Positions 36,376-48,453 of a stretch of 64,000 nucleotides of DNA are shown in pieces. The notes below the pieces were generated by a model. It saw only the letters and a list, made by a program, of their open reading frames with translations. It was not told the origin of the DNA and did not search any database. A program made the translations under genes and the position numbers. This DNA is from Phragmites australis (taxonomy: Eukaryota; Streptophyta; Magnoliopsida; Poales; Poaceae). Positions within the stretch are counted from its first letter, which is position 1, and every line of letters starts with the position of its first letter. Location of the stretch: contig NC_084927.1 of NCBI RefSeq assembly GCF_958298935.1, forward strand, positions 33,430,001-33,494,000, given 5' to 3'.

Positions 36376-37700
36376 ATTCCGGGCTGGCGGCGTGTGGCGC
36401 GTGCTGGCTGCTCGCCGCAGCGGCGGAGACGGCGGGATGAATGGGACAGGCCCGCCCAGCATACACCCCTACACGTTGGCTCGGCCCATCTAAATACTTG
36501 GGCTACGACGTGGCCTGGTCTGGCTGTGGCATGTGTTCAAGTATTCGTGGGCCTTAACTATAGCACACCTCTAAATTTCATACGGGTGAAAATGCCGAAG
36601 CATCTCATGTTCACCGTGTGAACAGGTGTGAATGCATATGGTGTTCTTGAAGATGGGATTTTTCCATCTTCGCACTTAGAGCCAGGTCGGCGAACGTGGG
36701 GCGAGACGGCAGGTGCATCGGTGACCGTGGACGGCCAAGGATGACTGAATGGGTGGTGCCCGGACACGGGAAAATGGAGACGGTGTGGCGGAGCTAGGTT
36801 AGCATGGAGGTGGCGATGCCCGTTGTCACAGACGGGTGGAGGAGGTCAGGAGGGGGCGAGCCTGAAAAAAAGAAAAATAGGGGACTGTTAAATAGCAACA
36901 GCTTTACTGTAGATAATGGGCCATCAGATATACACGTAGCGAATCTAATATCTGTTGGAAACGGGCCGAAACGAACAACCGCGTTTCTATTTGAACGACA
37001 CGACCATTAGGCGGCATTCTATCCGACCCAGACCATCTAAGATAGACTAGAGCGTAATTTCAGTTCCCGGAAGCTCCTCTCAAATAAAAATAAAAAACTT
37101 CTGAATGGAAGTAACCGACCAGATTCCAATTCCGAATCCAGCGAAATGAGACAACCCATTCCAGAACATCATGATCATAAACAGGTAGAGAAACTCGGAA
37201 ACAATTTGCATCATACTTCATACTCAGTCCGGTAAAAAAATATTCACGTTTTAGACATGACATGGTCTCCAATATGTATTTTGATTACTATTTTTTATTA
37301 GGATGTGTTTATAAAATCAAACAAATTTATGAGATTTTTTCTACTAGGGTGTGTTCATAAAATCCAACAAATTTATGAGATTACAAAAGTATTTATCAAA
37401 ATAAATCTACGTATAAGATTTGCAATATTTTAAAAGTTATTAAAAAATCAAAGTTTGACCACATCTTATCTAAAACGTCACAAATATATGACAACCCAGT
37501 CGGTAGGGCACAAGCATTAGAGGGACCCTTGACAGGAAGGGAGAAATTTTCAGATTCAGGAACACAACTGGACAAGACAGATTATCTTTGAACCACCGAA
37601 TATGGATTGAATGAAGTTGATATACACAAGGATTCGACTAAATGACTGTCCCATCTAAACAGCACTTCTAGTTTACACATCTGAGCAGCTTGTCTGATGG
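36376..37700. other. Intergenic, nothing recognised
   Basis: A GC-rich flank upstream of the pseudogene (to about 36.5 kb) is followed by ordinary and AT-rich DNA. At 37311-37385 the phrase gtgttcataaaatcaaacaaatttatgagatt is repeated twice with small changes. Confidence 0.35.
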
Positions 37701-37940
37701 GTTGCTTCCCAGGTTCATTCATTCATAATGTGGTGAATGGCCATCAAATAATGTTCTGATGATGGCAACACAGGTTTCTCTGTAGGCAAGTGATGGACCG
37801 ACATCGGGCAGAGGTCCCGCCAAGCTGTGTAGCCATGCGAACCATTTGCTGTCCAGCCACAAGGGCCCGTTGATCCGATCTAATGAAGCCACCGCATGCT
37901 GGATGTTGATATATACAGGTGAGGTGACACCGTTTGGTGC

Positions 37941-39965
37941 TCATGAAGCGCCTACCGCCATTTCCAATGGTTTTTCTTGTGCCTCATCTTTTCCCAACAA
38001 TGCTGGTGTGACTGAAACAACACCGATCAGGAATAATAGTGCTATTGACTGGGTGTCGTACAGGTCACTCAGAGAAGTTAACTCTCCAAGAGCAATTCCA
38101 GCCTGAATGTGGAGAGCAGAACTGATATTAGCACAAAAAGGGCGCACTAGAGGGAAACAGGCGAGCAAGCATAAAATCTGACTCTACAAACTTACCCTCA
38201 CAGTTACGTAAGCAGCTGGGATGAGACCAATGAGAGTTGCCACTAAGAATGTATGGTAGGGGACATCTACTATGGGTGAAGCTAAGTTGATGAAGGTATT
38301 TGGCAATGTTGGGGTGACCCTGAGGAAAAGCATGTAATTCAACAGCTTCTCTCTTCTTTTAGCAACCTGAAATGAAAGACAATTTACTTCACATCGGTCA
38401 TGAACTACAGAGTCTCAGAGGATCTTAAATCAAATAGCCTAAACGAAACGTAGAGCAATTCAGAATAAATATTTAAGCATAGCAGAAAAAAGTAAGATCT
38501 TAATATGACAACAGTGCAAAGTGCAAACCACATCGAGTAATGTTGCTCTTCAGATTACCTGTTTCTGGAAGAAACTGAGCTTATCTGGCCACAGTGAGAA
38601 CACCAGTGGCTTCCCAATCATCTTCGACAGGAAATAGCACGAAGAAGCACCAGCAGTGGCAGCAAAGACCACCAGGGCCAAGCCACGGAGTTGACCAAAT
38701 AGAGCACCAGCAAGTAATGACATGAATATTGTCCCTGGGATCATGAAGGTCTGCATGAAGATGTAGACAGCACAATAACCTACCAACACCTGTAGGGTGT
38801 AGTCACTAGTATAGTTCTCAAGATGGCCACTGCAAAGAAACCAATTGGATGTTAAAAAACAAAGAGCATTTCCATTTCAGTAGTAGCAATAGCAATTCCA
38901 TGCACACATCAGAACTTTCATTTCAGCAATAGAAAATATCAATCATAGCAAGGAACCAGAAGGCAATGTGCAAGTCATTAATATGGCAAACAAATAGCTG
39001 ACGTGTGTAGACAGATCAGATTGTGTGGGATTATCCAATACCCCTAAAGCACATGAAACACGCTAGGACCAAGTCCAAAGCATAGGGCAATTGTAGTTTG
39101 CACGAAAGTGACATGGTAATTATGAAAATAAAGTAACATGATTAAGTTACTTTTTAAAAGTTAATCCAGATAAATGCAGATTTGAATCGGAGCACCAGGT
39201 TGTAATTCAAGTTAGGTCTTCTGTCAGATCTAAAATGGTTCGCCTTATTATTGCAAAAACTTATCTTACTAATTTGAAGGAAAGTTTATAACGGTCCAGA
39301 ACACAAATAAATCATCCGTTTGCAAGTCCCAAATTTACGAAAGCACGAATCGCAATTTTTACAGATCCATGCCATACTCCTTACATTGAAACTAAGAATT
39401 CGTACCAAACTAACGTTGAGATCCATTCCAAATCACGAGATAACCACTCACTAATTACTTACAAACTACCAACAATCAACTGTTCCATTCCGCAAACTTC
39501 AATCCACGAAAATCAGGTCATTTAGCATTGTAATCGCAAAAAAATGAAATCTTTATATTGCAAAAAGAAACGCGCCTGTAAATTACTCTTCGGTTGATCC
39601 ACCAAAACAGATTTGCCTTAGAAATAAAATGTAACAGGCAAATCGAACTGTGCTTCAAACTAAAAGGAAGATGACAATTTACGTGCAGAGATCAACTAAT
39701 AACCATAGGAAACCTTGACACAAATTTACCCCCCAAAAATGGAACCTTTCGTGAATAAAACTGATAAGAAGGAACATGTAATAAGTGGGGCAAGAATAAT
39801 TTACGTGAGGATTTGGAGTTCCTCGAGATTGTGCGGCAACTTGAGGAAGCTGTAGTCGGAGTCCGGCATGGAAAGGTAGACTCCGACGAGCCCGGCGGCG
39901 AAAGCGGCGGCGACCCCAGCACCCAGCGCGGCCTCCCACACCGGGAACCTCTCCTCCCTCCCCAT
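37941..39965 (-). CDS. SNARE-associated Golgi / DedA (VTT-domain) membrane protein
   Basis: Exons on the minus strand are 39965-39805, 38829-38559, 38366-38196 and 38102-37941, all with GT-AG borders and in frame, giving 254 residues. The family (TVP38/TMEM64/DedA, Pfam SNARE_assoc) comprises multi-spanning proteins of the endomembrane system and plastids, related to the lipid scramblases VMP1 and TMEM41B. An N-terminal membrane anchor (about residues 10-31) precedes the VTT core: FMIPGTIFMSLLAGALFG re-entrant segment, a Gly/Ala-rich helix, then the hallmark FLRVTPTLPNTFINLASPIV near residue 160, and two further helices. The C-terminus is short and hydrophilic. I chose the ATG giving MGREERFPVWE because no earlier in-frame ATG exists; upstream codons are open but lack a start. 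Confidence 0.92.
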
Positions 39966-40140
39966 CTCCTCTTCCCCTTGCAAAAATCTGGGGACTGGGA
40001 GAGGAGAAGAGAGAGATGAAATTCGAGAGGAAGAAGAGGAAGAGAGCTTTCTTTGGCTCCCTCTCCTCTCTTCCCTACCCTCTTTCAGGTTGCTTTTCTT
40101 GGTGAAGTTTATATGGGAAAGGAGGGAGGAGAGAGAGGGG
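39966..40140 (-). promoter_or_regulatory. GA-rich 5' leader of the VTT-domain gene
   Basis: The plus strand is a gagaggaagaagaggaag-type tract, so the transcript leader is CT-rich, common just downstream of plant transcription starts. No clear TATA box is visible. Confidence 0.45.
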
Positions 40141-40204
40141 CTGGAATATTCTCTCTCCTGTTTTTGTTTGTTTAGCCTTTTTCTGGTTGCTTGAACAATT
40201 CCTG

Positions 40205-40400
40205 TTGATCGAGACCGAGCTTCAGCTCGAGTGGCAAGGCTTGCCGTTGCGCAGCATGTTCACCGACGTTCGAACCTAAGTTCGGCGCTGGTGCTCACCG
40301 AGGCTTGCTAGAGATATGTGTATGTGTGAGAGTAGAGTGTAAATCTTAGCTCGTATATAAAGTGTGTGGATAAGTGTACGTATTTGGTGTGAATATATGT
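40205..40400 (+). mobile_element. tRNA-derived SINE
   Basis: An A-box-like cagctcgagtggcaag (about 40223) is followed after about 40 bp by a B-box-like gacgttcgaacctaag (about 40265), the internal Pol III promoter layout of tRNA-derived SINEs. A short body and a gtgtatgtgtgagag-type tail follow. Borders are approximate and I cannot assign a named family. Confidence 0.5.
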
Positions 40401-40849
40401 GAGTTTGGATACTACTACTTGTACTTGCATTTTAAAATTGAGCTAAAAAACAGTTCAGGTTGATCTTCTATTTCTTGGTATTGGTGTAAAGATAAACATG
40501 TTTTTGGTCAGGTTTTGTTGGGTCTGTGGCATTTTGGGGACTGCAAATTTCGACCAATTTCAGATACTCGCTTCCTCTGGTTTATTTTGCTTGTTTATTT
40601 ATAGCATATCACCTGCTAATTCATAAAAGGATGTTTTAAATTGTGTGTGCTTTCAGCGATATTGCTCTATTTTGTGTAAACAGGAGACAAGTGAAGTTGA
40701 TGTGACATCTAATCTCCTCTGGTTGAAAAAAAGCAAGCACGTCGGTTTCGTTTCACGTTTTTTTAAGAAACTGGCAGAAGTTCTATCAATTTTTATAGTG
40801 ATGGAGGAGGAGAAATAACAAAGTTTTTAAAGGATAAAAAAAGAAAACC

Positions 40850-42355
40850 AAATAGGGTTGCCAAAGAAAATATGGTAGCCTCTTGGCTCCCGCCAGACAT
40901 CAAGCCCGAGCCTCTTGCCAAAGAAAATCCATGACAAGATTGAAAAAGAGCAAGCTAGATGCTTTTTTTTTAATGATCGAGGCACTTTGTGGTTCAAAAG
41001 ACGTCTATTAGTTCATAAGATTCTTGAGCTAAGAAAGAAATTTTTGGATTATACTCATGATTCTTTGTTATCCATTCACTCGGGGAGTACCAAAATGTAC
41101 CAAGATCTCAAGCGAAGATTTTGGTAGACCCGCATAAATCGTGAGATCGCTCGTTTATGTCACCTAGTGTGATGTTTATCGTAGAGTCAAAGCTGAACAT
41201 ATCAAGTCGGCTGGTACGCTCCAACCCTTACTTATTCCCTCTTAGAAGTGGAAGAAAATTAGTATGAATTTCATTACCGGGCTACTTAAGACCTCTCGTG
41301 GGTATGATCGATTTGGGTCATTGTGCACCGGTTGACTAAATCAGCCTATTTCCTTCCCGTCAAAACCACGCACTCTGTCAAGTAATATGCGGAGCTATAA
41401 CTCGCCCAAATTATTTGTCTTCATGGTGTTCCCATGAAGATAGTCTCTGATTATGGTTCTATCTGTGCATCTCATTTCTAGAAGAGCCTTCATGAAGTTA
41501 TAGGAACTAAGTTTTTTCATAACACTGCCTACCATCTTTAAACCAATGGTCAAACAGAGAGGGTAAATCAAATACTTGAAGATCTGTTGCGAGCTTGTGC
41601 TCTCACCTATGAAAAGCAATGGAAGATTTGCTTACCGTTTGCAGAGTTCTCTTACAACAACAACTATCAATCTAATATTAAGATGTCGCCTTACAAAGCT
41701 CTCTATGGAAGGAGGTGTCGAACACAGTTGAATTGGTTCAAGTCCAACGAAAGAGCCTTTCTGGGTCCGGAATTGGTCAAAGAAGCAGAAGAGTATGTCT
41801 TGACCATCGCAAGAACCTTCTCACGGCTCAATCTCATCAGAAGAGTTATGCGGATTATTGCCGACGTGAGCTTATGTTCAAGATTAGAGACTTCGTTTAT
41901 CTCAAGGTCTCTCCTCTCAGAGGAACGCGACGTTTCCAAATAAAAGGACAATTGACGCCGCGATATGTTGGCCCTTTCAAAATTGTTGCCTGGTATGGCG
42001 AGGTGGCCTATCAATTGGAGCTACCTCCATCCCTTTCCGTCGTACACAACGTCTTTCATGTCTTGCAATTGAAGAAAAGTCTCCTTCAACCCGATCTTTT
42101 TTATTGTGAGTATTTTTTATGAAACCGAATGGAAGACACGACGCAATGCCTTCAAATTTCTTAAGGTGTAATGGAGCAATCATACTGGAGATGATGCAAC
42201 GTGGGAACATGAAGATCGATTTCGGGCCGAGAGTTTTTCTCCAACATGTGAGTGTTGCCTTATTTTTCATTCCCATAGTGTGAAGTTCATCGACTCAACA
42301 TACTCTCCCCTAAGCTCACCTGAATCTCAGGACGAGATTCTTTTAAGGGGAAGGT
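40850..42355 (+). pseudogene. Ty3/gypsy chromovirus integrase relic
   Basis: Frames broken by several stops and frameshifts show gypsy integrase in order: the zinc-binding region (HDSLLSIHSGSTKMYQDLKR, near 41060), the catalytic core (VDRLTKSAYFLPVKT near 41320, VSDYGS near 41446, and the NGQTERVNQ block near 41545), PFAEFSYNNNYQSNIKMSPYKALYGRRCR, and the C-terminal part (VGPFKIV...VVHNVFHVLQLK). A chromodomain-like stretch (NHTGDDATWEHEDRFRA) follows at about 42178, placing it among plant chromoviruses. The frame runs into a purine tract (aaggggaagg, about 42345) that fits the polypurine tract before the 3' LTR. Nothing of gag, protease or reverse transcriptase remains. Confidence 0.85.
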
Positions 42356-43275
42356 TTATCACGTCCTCAAAATTGTAATCATGTCATTAAGCTTAAGCAT
42401 GCATCACGGACATCATGTTTATTTGTTGAGTGCTTGTTAAATTCTTTTGGTGGTTTAACTTGCGTTTAGAGTTATGAAAATACCCGATGCTAAAGTTTCT
42501 TTTATTTTATATCTCATATAGGCGTGGTGGGTGAGTCCAATTTAAATTAGGCTCATCTCATTTTGTTATTGCTACACAAGAATTCTTAGAATTTACGGAG
42601 CACTATAGCATTCTTTTGGGTAAATAGAAGAGAGAAGGAATATATTTTTAGCTGAAATATTTTATTACTCTAAAGCGTGGAACCCACTAGCTGGCCCACC
42701 ACCTTTTTTCTCTCTCACTCGGCTGCAAGACCAGTAGGTCCACCTCACTCCCTCACGTGCTCCCTCTCTCTCTCACACTCTCTTGCTCACTCCAATCAGC
42801 CAAAGAGCAAAAAAGGGCAGTAGCTCCCTCTCCTCTCCCAAGCTCGCTCTCACTTTTCCTAAAAAAATCTGCCCTCATGAAGCAAAAATAAAGATATACA
42901 TGTCATCCTATTGCCTTTCTCACATCCCTAGCTCTCTGTCCAACCAAAAATCTCTTACATGTATGAGGTTTTGGTAATTTCCAACTCATTTTCGTCACCA
43001 CTTTGCTCTGAAATTGCAGCAGCAAGCCTTCTTCCCTTCTCCAAGTTTTTCCTTCGATTCTTCCTTAAATCAGCAAAGGAATTAGGATAAATCTCTAGTG
43101 TTCCTTAGTAGCAATACACGTTTTAGTTGATTTTTGGATAGGTCTTAGAACGAGGTTCCGAAGCATTATTTCGTTCTTGATGAAATAGAGCTAGTATGAG
43201 ATGTTTGAATGAGTAGAGCTAGTGATTTGTATTAGTAGAGTGTGTATATTAGATTTAGAATCATGCTTTAGTGTG
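42356..43275 (+). repeat. 3' LTR (partial) of the gypsy relic
   Basis: The sequence begins directly after the polypurine tract with tatcacgtcctcaaaattg, a decayed form of the common TGTcac... chromovirus LTR start. It continues with C/T-rich DNA (about 42690-42860). The right end is not defined; the inverted repeat starts at 43283. Confidence 0.5.
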
Positions 43276-43282
43276 TGTGTCT

Positions 43283-43673
43283 ATATATAGGAAAACTAGT
43301 ATGTACTCCTGGGTGTATGTACTCCCACCTCTCATATACCACTTTTACACGTGTGTTATACTTCTTTATCACTTTAAATATACTTCATTAGTAATTATAA
43401 GATACTACAATACAAATCCCACGAAAATTTTTATGAAATTCCATGATTTTTATCATAATTTGCGTATATACTTCTTTTATGTATAAAAAAGAGTATATAG
43501 CAAAAATGAAAGGCTAACATTGAATTTTTTTTCATACAACTCATATTGGAGTATCTTAGAATTAGTATTAGAGTATACTAAAAATGATAAAAGAGTATAA
43601 AGTGTTTGTTTAGGTGGTATATTGCATGTGGGAGTACATACTCCCAGGAGTATAGAATAGGTGTCCTATATGT

Positions 43674-43723
<50 letters not shown>

Positions 43724-44118
43724 ACATATAGGACACCTATTCTATACTCCTGGGAGTATGTACTCCCACATGCAATATACCACCTAAACAAACACTTTAT
43801 ACTCTTTTATCATTTTTAGTATACTCTAATACTAATTCTAAGATACTCCAATATGAGTTGTATGAAAAAAAATTCAATGTTAGCCTTTCATTTTTGCTAT
43901 ATACTCTTTTTTATACATAAAAGAAGTATATACGCAAATTATGATAAAAATCATGGAATTTCATAAAAATTTTCGTGAGATTTGTATTGTAGTATCTTAT
44001 AATTACTAATGAAGTATATTTAAAGTGATAAAGAAGTATAACACACGTGTAAAAGTGGTATATGAGAGATGGGAGTACATACACCCAGGAGTACATACTA
44101 GTTTTCCTATATATATAT
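43283..44118. repeat. Near-perfect 0.84-kb inverted repeat (foldback)
   Basis: Two arms of about 395 bp (43283-43677 and 43722-44118) are reverse complements of each other, with only two differences that I can find (cccacctctc/cccatctctc and aatcccacg/aatctcacg). A TA-repeat core of about 44 bp separates them. Each arm is itself bounded by inverted ends (tactcctgggtgtatgtactcccac at the outer end, gtgggagtacatactcccaggagta at the inner), so each arm looks like one MITE. The whole is two MITE copies in opposite orientation or one foldback element. Mirror-image open frames of about 60-70 codons in the arms are by-products. A transcript across it would form a very long hairpin. Confidence 0.92.
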
Positions 44119-46242
44119 ATATATATATATGAGTTATGTTAAAATATGCAAGTTGAATTGATCAACGAATCATAAAAAAATTGTATTATGTTGAGGTGGT
44201 AGTATATTCTCTATACGAGGTGAGGTTTGGGGTAATAACATCGGTGACTGGATCTGCTGTTCACGTCCCGGCGTTTGGCTCTTTTACTGCTTCTTTGTCT
44301 CTTTGGTTTGGGGTTTGGGCGTTTGGCTGACGCGTCGTGGTTTGGACTTTGGACGCAAGGTGCTCGTTTTCGATTCAGCGGTGCCCAAGAGGTCGGCCAC
44401 ATCGCCGTTGTGACTTGTGATCGCTGCATGGGCGCGGCCATATGGCTCCTGACGCTGAGTTTTTCTCTGTCATCGACGCGTGATATTCTCTTCATAGACA
44501 AAAGCAAATGCAGCATTTGACGGATTTTTAGAAATGATGAGTAGATGGAACCGCCAGATTTGGAAAATATCTTACAAATTCTGTCAATGAATCAGCTGTC
44601 CAAATGATCATCAGAAAGACCATCACATGGAACTACGAAAGATAGGTCCTTCGTTTATCTCGTCGTTTGACCCGGCGGCCACGCCATGTGTTCGTTTTCA
44701 GGTACCCACCACCTCTCCCACTCGTCACGCACCCCGCTAACCGCTAACTGCCACTGCCATGTTCAGTCGTGGAAAATAACAGAATTTCCCTTGTGCATGT
44801 GCTGGTGCTGCACGATCATGCTAGATCAGAGCTCGATCAGACTTTGGCGCTGAACACTTTCAGATTTCAGACAAATAAACATTGTGTCCCTAGGATCCAA
44901 CTTGACGAAAGGAAGTTGCAATTATTCTACAATGGTAGCAGATCTCGCCATGACAAATCGAGGTGTGCATCTCATAAACAAAAAGAAGAGAAATCGAGGT
45001 GTGCTTGGTCAGCGGTGACTTGGAACAAAAGAGAGGACGCATTGGACGTGCTGAGGCCAGCAAGACAGCGACCAGTCTGAAAAGGCTCCTCGTCAGTCTT
45101 CACAAAATTTCAGTGCAGTAGAAATGACAATGGCAACGCTCGGGAAAAAACTTGGCAGGTCATTTTACAGTTATTACTGTTGGTAGAGATTCAGAACATG
45201 TGTTTGTCGTCCTGCTTTGCGGTAAGTAGAATTACTAACGAGTAATTTCAGTTCAGCTTTCGCATGCCTTGTGAGCAAATGTACCATTTGTGAAATGGGT
45301 TTCAAGAAAAAATCTTAGAGTCTGTTTGGTAGAGTTTTTAGAACAGTTTTTCGGTTAGAATCAGAGAAGTTCTGCTAAACAATAATTTTCAATTTTTAGC
45401 TTACAAGTGAAATTTGTTGAAGTGATTCTCTAAAATAAACTAAAAGCTGAGAGCTGAAAAAAAAAATAGCTTCCTCTGATTCACTTCCCGCATAAAATCA
45501 CTTTCTCCATATACTTTAATTTAGAGAATCACTTTCAGAAATAAAATTACTTTAAAAAATCACTCTACACATAAAATTTAAATTAGAAAAAACCCTAGCT
45601 TTTGTTTTTTTGAGCGAAGCAGTGTGATAGCCCCTGGACCTCTCAAGCAGATATCTGAAATCTTTAGCGACACGGACTTTATGCATAATGTACGCATGTG
45701 CATATGATCATAGATCGACATCGAGATGTCCGTTTCATCTACAACAGCGCCCTGTTCATTTGTAAATGGGGAGGGCCGACCTCGCTCGCCCACATGTCAC
45801 TCTGCTCTGCCTCCTAGTGGCGACAGATTATACAACGACACGTTCCACCAGCCGTTGGACAGAGACAGAGGGGATTTTGTACGCGTCAGGTCCGACCTGA
45901 TCCCTCCTCTCTGCATTGCCGTGGACGGTGGACCAGCCATGGATCTCAACAGCGAGCAGGGAACTTTTTTTTTTTACTGCCCGGATGATGTGGCTCTCAC
46001 ATGGTGGACCGAGCTTGAGCTGCGCCTGAAAATTTTGCCGACTGCCGAGTTAAAATTCCGGAGTTGCAGCTTGCCTTTCTACGAGGCAGAGCAGAGCGCT
46101 GCTTTCAAAGTTCAGACTTGGAGAGCGCGTCTGGAGGCATGGGATTGTTTGGCGGAGAGCTCGCATAATGGAATAATATAAGCTGTATTAAATAGTAATT
46201 TATAGTTTTAACTTTTTAAATAAAATTGGTTAATGAAACATC
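44119..46242. other. Intergenic, nothing coding recognised
   Basis: Short open frames at 44.2-44.5, 44.8-45.1 and 45.7-46.2 kb give no recognisable product. At 45316-45600 a gagtctgtttggtagagttt end with an AT-rich interior suggests a small DNA element. A related right end (actaaacggacac) occurs near 46725. Confidence 0.3.
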
Positions 46243-46348
46243 GTCGACACTATAGCACGCCATGCCAGCACGGCCTGGCTAAGCTCCACCCCATGGTCGA
46301 CACTATAGCACGCCATGCCAGCACGGCCTGGCTAAGCTCCACCCCATG
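46243..46348. repeat. 53-bp tandem duplication
   Basis: The unit starting gtcgacactatagcacg and ending in ccaccccatg occurs twice head to tail (46243-46295, 46296-46348) with no difference seen. Confidence 0.9.
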
Positions 46349-47632
46349 GACCACTGCCATGTCCCCGCCCGGTCCCACTCCTGCACCATCGCCTTGCTTA
46401 GGGTCGTGCCATAGGCTAGGCTTCTAGCATGCAGGACGATACGACACAGTCTGGTTGGTTAGTCGGGTCTGACGGATCATATCTTAACTAGATCATGTCT
46501 AGTCAGGTCCGTATCGAGCCAACTCAGACGGTCTAGTTGATTAGATCTGTCCTAGAGTGATTCCGTTAATCTGTTCTAGAGTGATTCTCTTAGAAATAAT
46601 TTTTCAAAATAAAATAGATGTTAAGAACTGAAAATTTTATCTTCTCTTACTTTATTTCCGTATAAAATTTATCTTAAAGAATCATTTTCTCTAAAAATAT
46701 TTAGATAAAAAATGGTTGTACTAAACGGACACAGGAGAGCGCTGCTTTCTTACCTGGGCAGGTTACTCAGATCTCATGTAGGTTGCGTTCGAGATGTGTG
46801 TTTTCCTGGGTTGAGGTTGGCATGGAAGCATATTGAATGGGATATGCTATTTTGGATTGGGTTGCTTTTGCAGGAAACTATCCAGTGGTGTGGTTGGTGA
46901 GGCTGAGTTATAGAGGAGGGACCATGGATTGGAGCATGGCATCCAAACATCATATTCCGGTTCATGTCGATCGGCTCATAGGTATATTTTCCTGTAGTGC
47001 CATGCATATTCCAACAAGAGAATCCTGTCTCTGAAGGCTGAAGCACCAAAGTTACTGGTCTGTAACTTAAGAAGGTGAACTAGGCATCGCAATTTCTACT
47101 GTGCAACCACACCCATACAGCAGCAAGAGCACTCGATGCAGAGATACTGTTTCTGTTCTTCGTTGTTGTTGTTTTTGGTTTTGAGTGCATAATGTTTTGT
47201 TCTTATAGAATTATGTTAGTGAACTCCCTTCAGGAAAAAGATGATTATGTCAATGCAACGAGAAACACAGTGATTCACCTCAAAAGCTGCAGCATTCAGT
47301 CCAACCATAAACAAGAGCTTCTGCCCAGTGACGAGGACGGAAATTATGCAACGCCGCGCCGGCATCCAGATCGCAGATCCAACAATTGCAAGTGGAATTA
47401 TTGCTGGGGGGTACTGCTTCCGTATCACACACGTGGGAAACAATCACAAGGGCAACTAACCCGGAGCGTATGACAACCGCAGCAATCAAGGGACTGTAAC
47501 TTCTGAAATCTGATCTGAAGTTTTACTGTAAGCTCAACAGAAAATTTGGAACAGATAGCCGCGAATGCCCTGAAGCAGTGGGGTCTTTGAACTCAGCAAA
47601 TAATGCATTCTGTACAAAGTGTATGTCATATA
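46349..47632. other. Intergenic, nothing recognised
   Basis: Mixed DNA with small overlapping open frames on both strands and no supported gene. Confidence 0.35.
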
Positions 47633-47641
47633 AATTAAATA

Positions 47642-48349
47642 GAGTAAATTATACAAAAGTATAAATATGGTGTCATTTGTAATAAAAAATATAAATATTA
47701 TAAATAATAACATAAAATACAAGTATTATGCATTAATTTCACATAAAAACTGATTTTAACTAGATTCACTTAAAAATTGTCTTACGTTTCTTTAAAAATC
47801 CTAAATTTTTTTATGTATTTTATAATCCATGTGCAACATATTTTAATTAAATTCATCTAAAATAGCATGTGTAGAATTTAAACTAAAATTCTCTAAAAAA
47901 ACTTTTTTTATAACTCCTACCTCAAATAAATCCCAATATATAAAAAAATTCACTAATATTTTTTTGTATGATAGATTAATTTCTAAAATTATATAATTTG
48001 TTAGAAATAATTTTAAAAACTAATCCATTGTATAAAAAATATTAATAAATTTTACAATATTTTTAGAATTTTATTTAAAACCCTAATAATTATTAAGAGT
48101 TATAAAAGTAATTTTTTTGAAGAATTTTAATTTCAATTTTATACAATCTTTTTAGATAAGTCCAATTAAAATGGCACATGAATTATTAAAAAATTAGGAT
48201 TTTGGAGAAATATAAGACTACTTTTTAAGTTAATCTAATTATAATAGGATTTTATGTGAAATTAATACAATACTTTATATTTATATTTATAATACTTGTA
48301 GTTTTATGTTACAAATAGCATAATACTTATAATTTTGTATAATTCACTC
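47642..48349. mobile_element. Mutator-like MITE with 9-bp target duplication
   Basis: A 708-bp AT-rich element starts GAGTAAATTATACAAAAGTATAA and ends with the inverted counterpart TTATAATTTTGTATAATTCACTC. Imperfect complementarity continues well inside (for example caagtattatgcattaatttcacat against atgtgaaattaatacaatactt). It is flanked on both sides by the 9-bp AATTAAATA (47633-47641 and 48350-48358), the target-site length made by Mutator-like transposases. No coding capacity. A relative lies at 58.7-59.5 kb. Confidence 0.78.
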
Positions 48350-48453
48350 AATTAAATAAGAATTATTTGTGTTGTTGGGCGACGGCAGTTACAACAACCG
48401 CTACAAAATTGGAGTCGCGCGCGAATATGAGAAAACCCGATATTCTTAACTAT

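Noticed and set aside
43271..44096. Mirror open frames (MYSWVYVLP...) as two genes
   Set aside because: They are the two strands of one inverted repeat, AT-rich, without promoter or domain.
45726..46181. 151-codon open frame on the plus strand as a gene
   Set aside because: No recognisable domain, no homologous feel, and no supporting promoter or splice signals.
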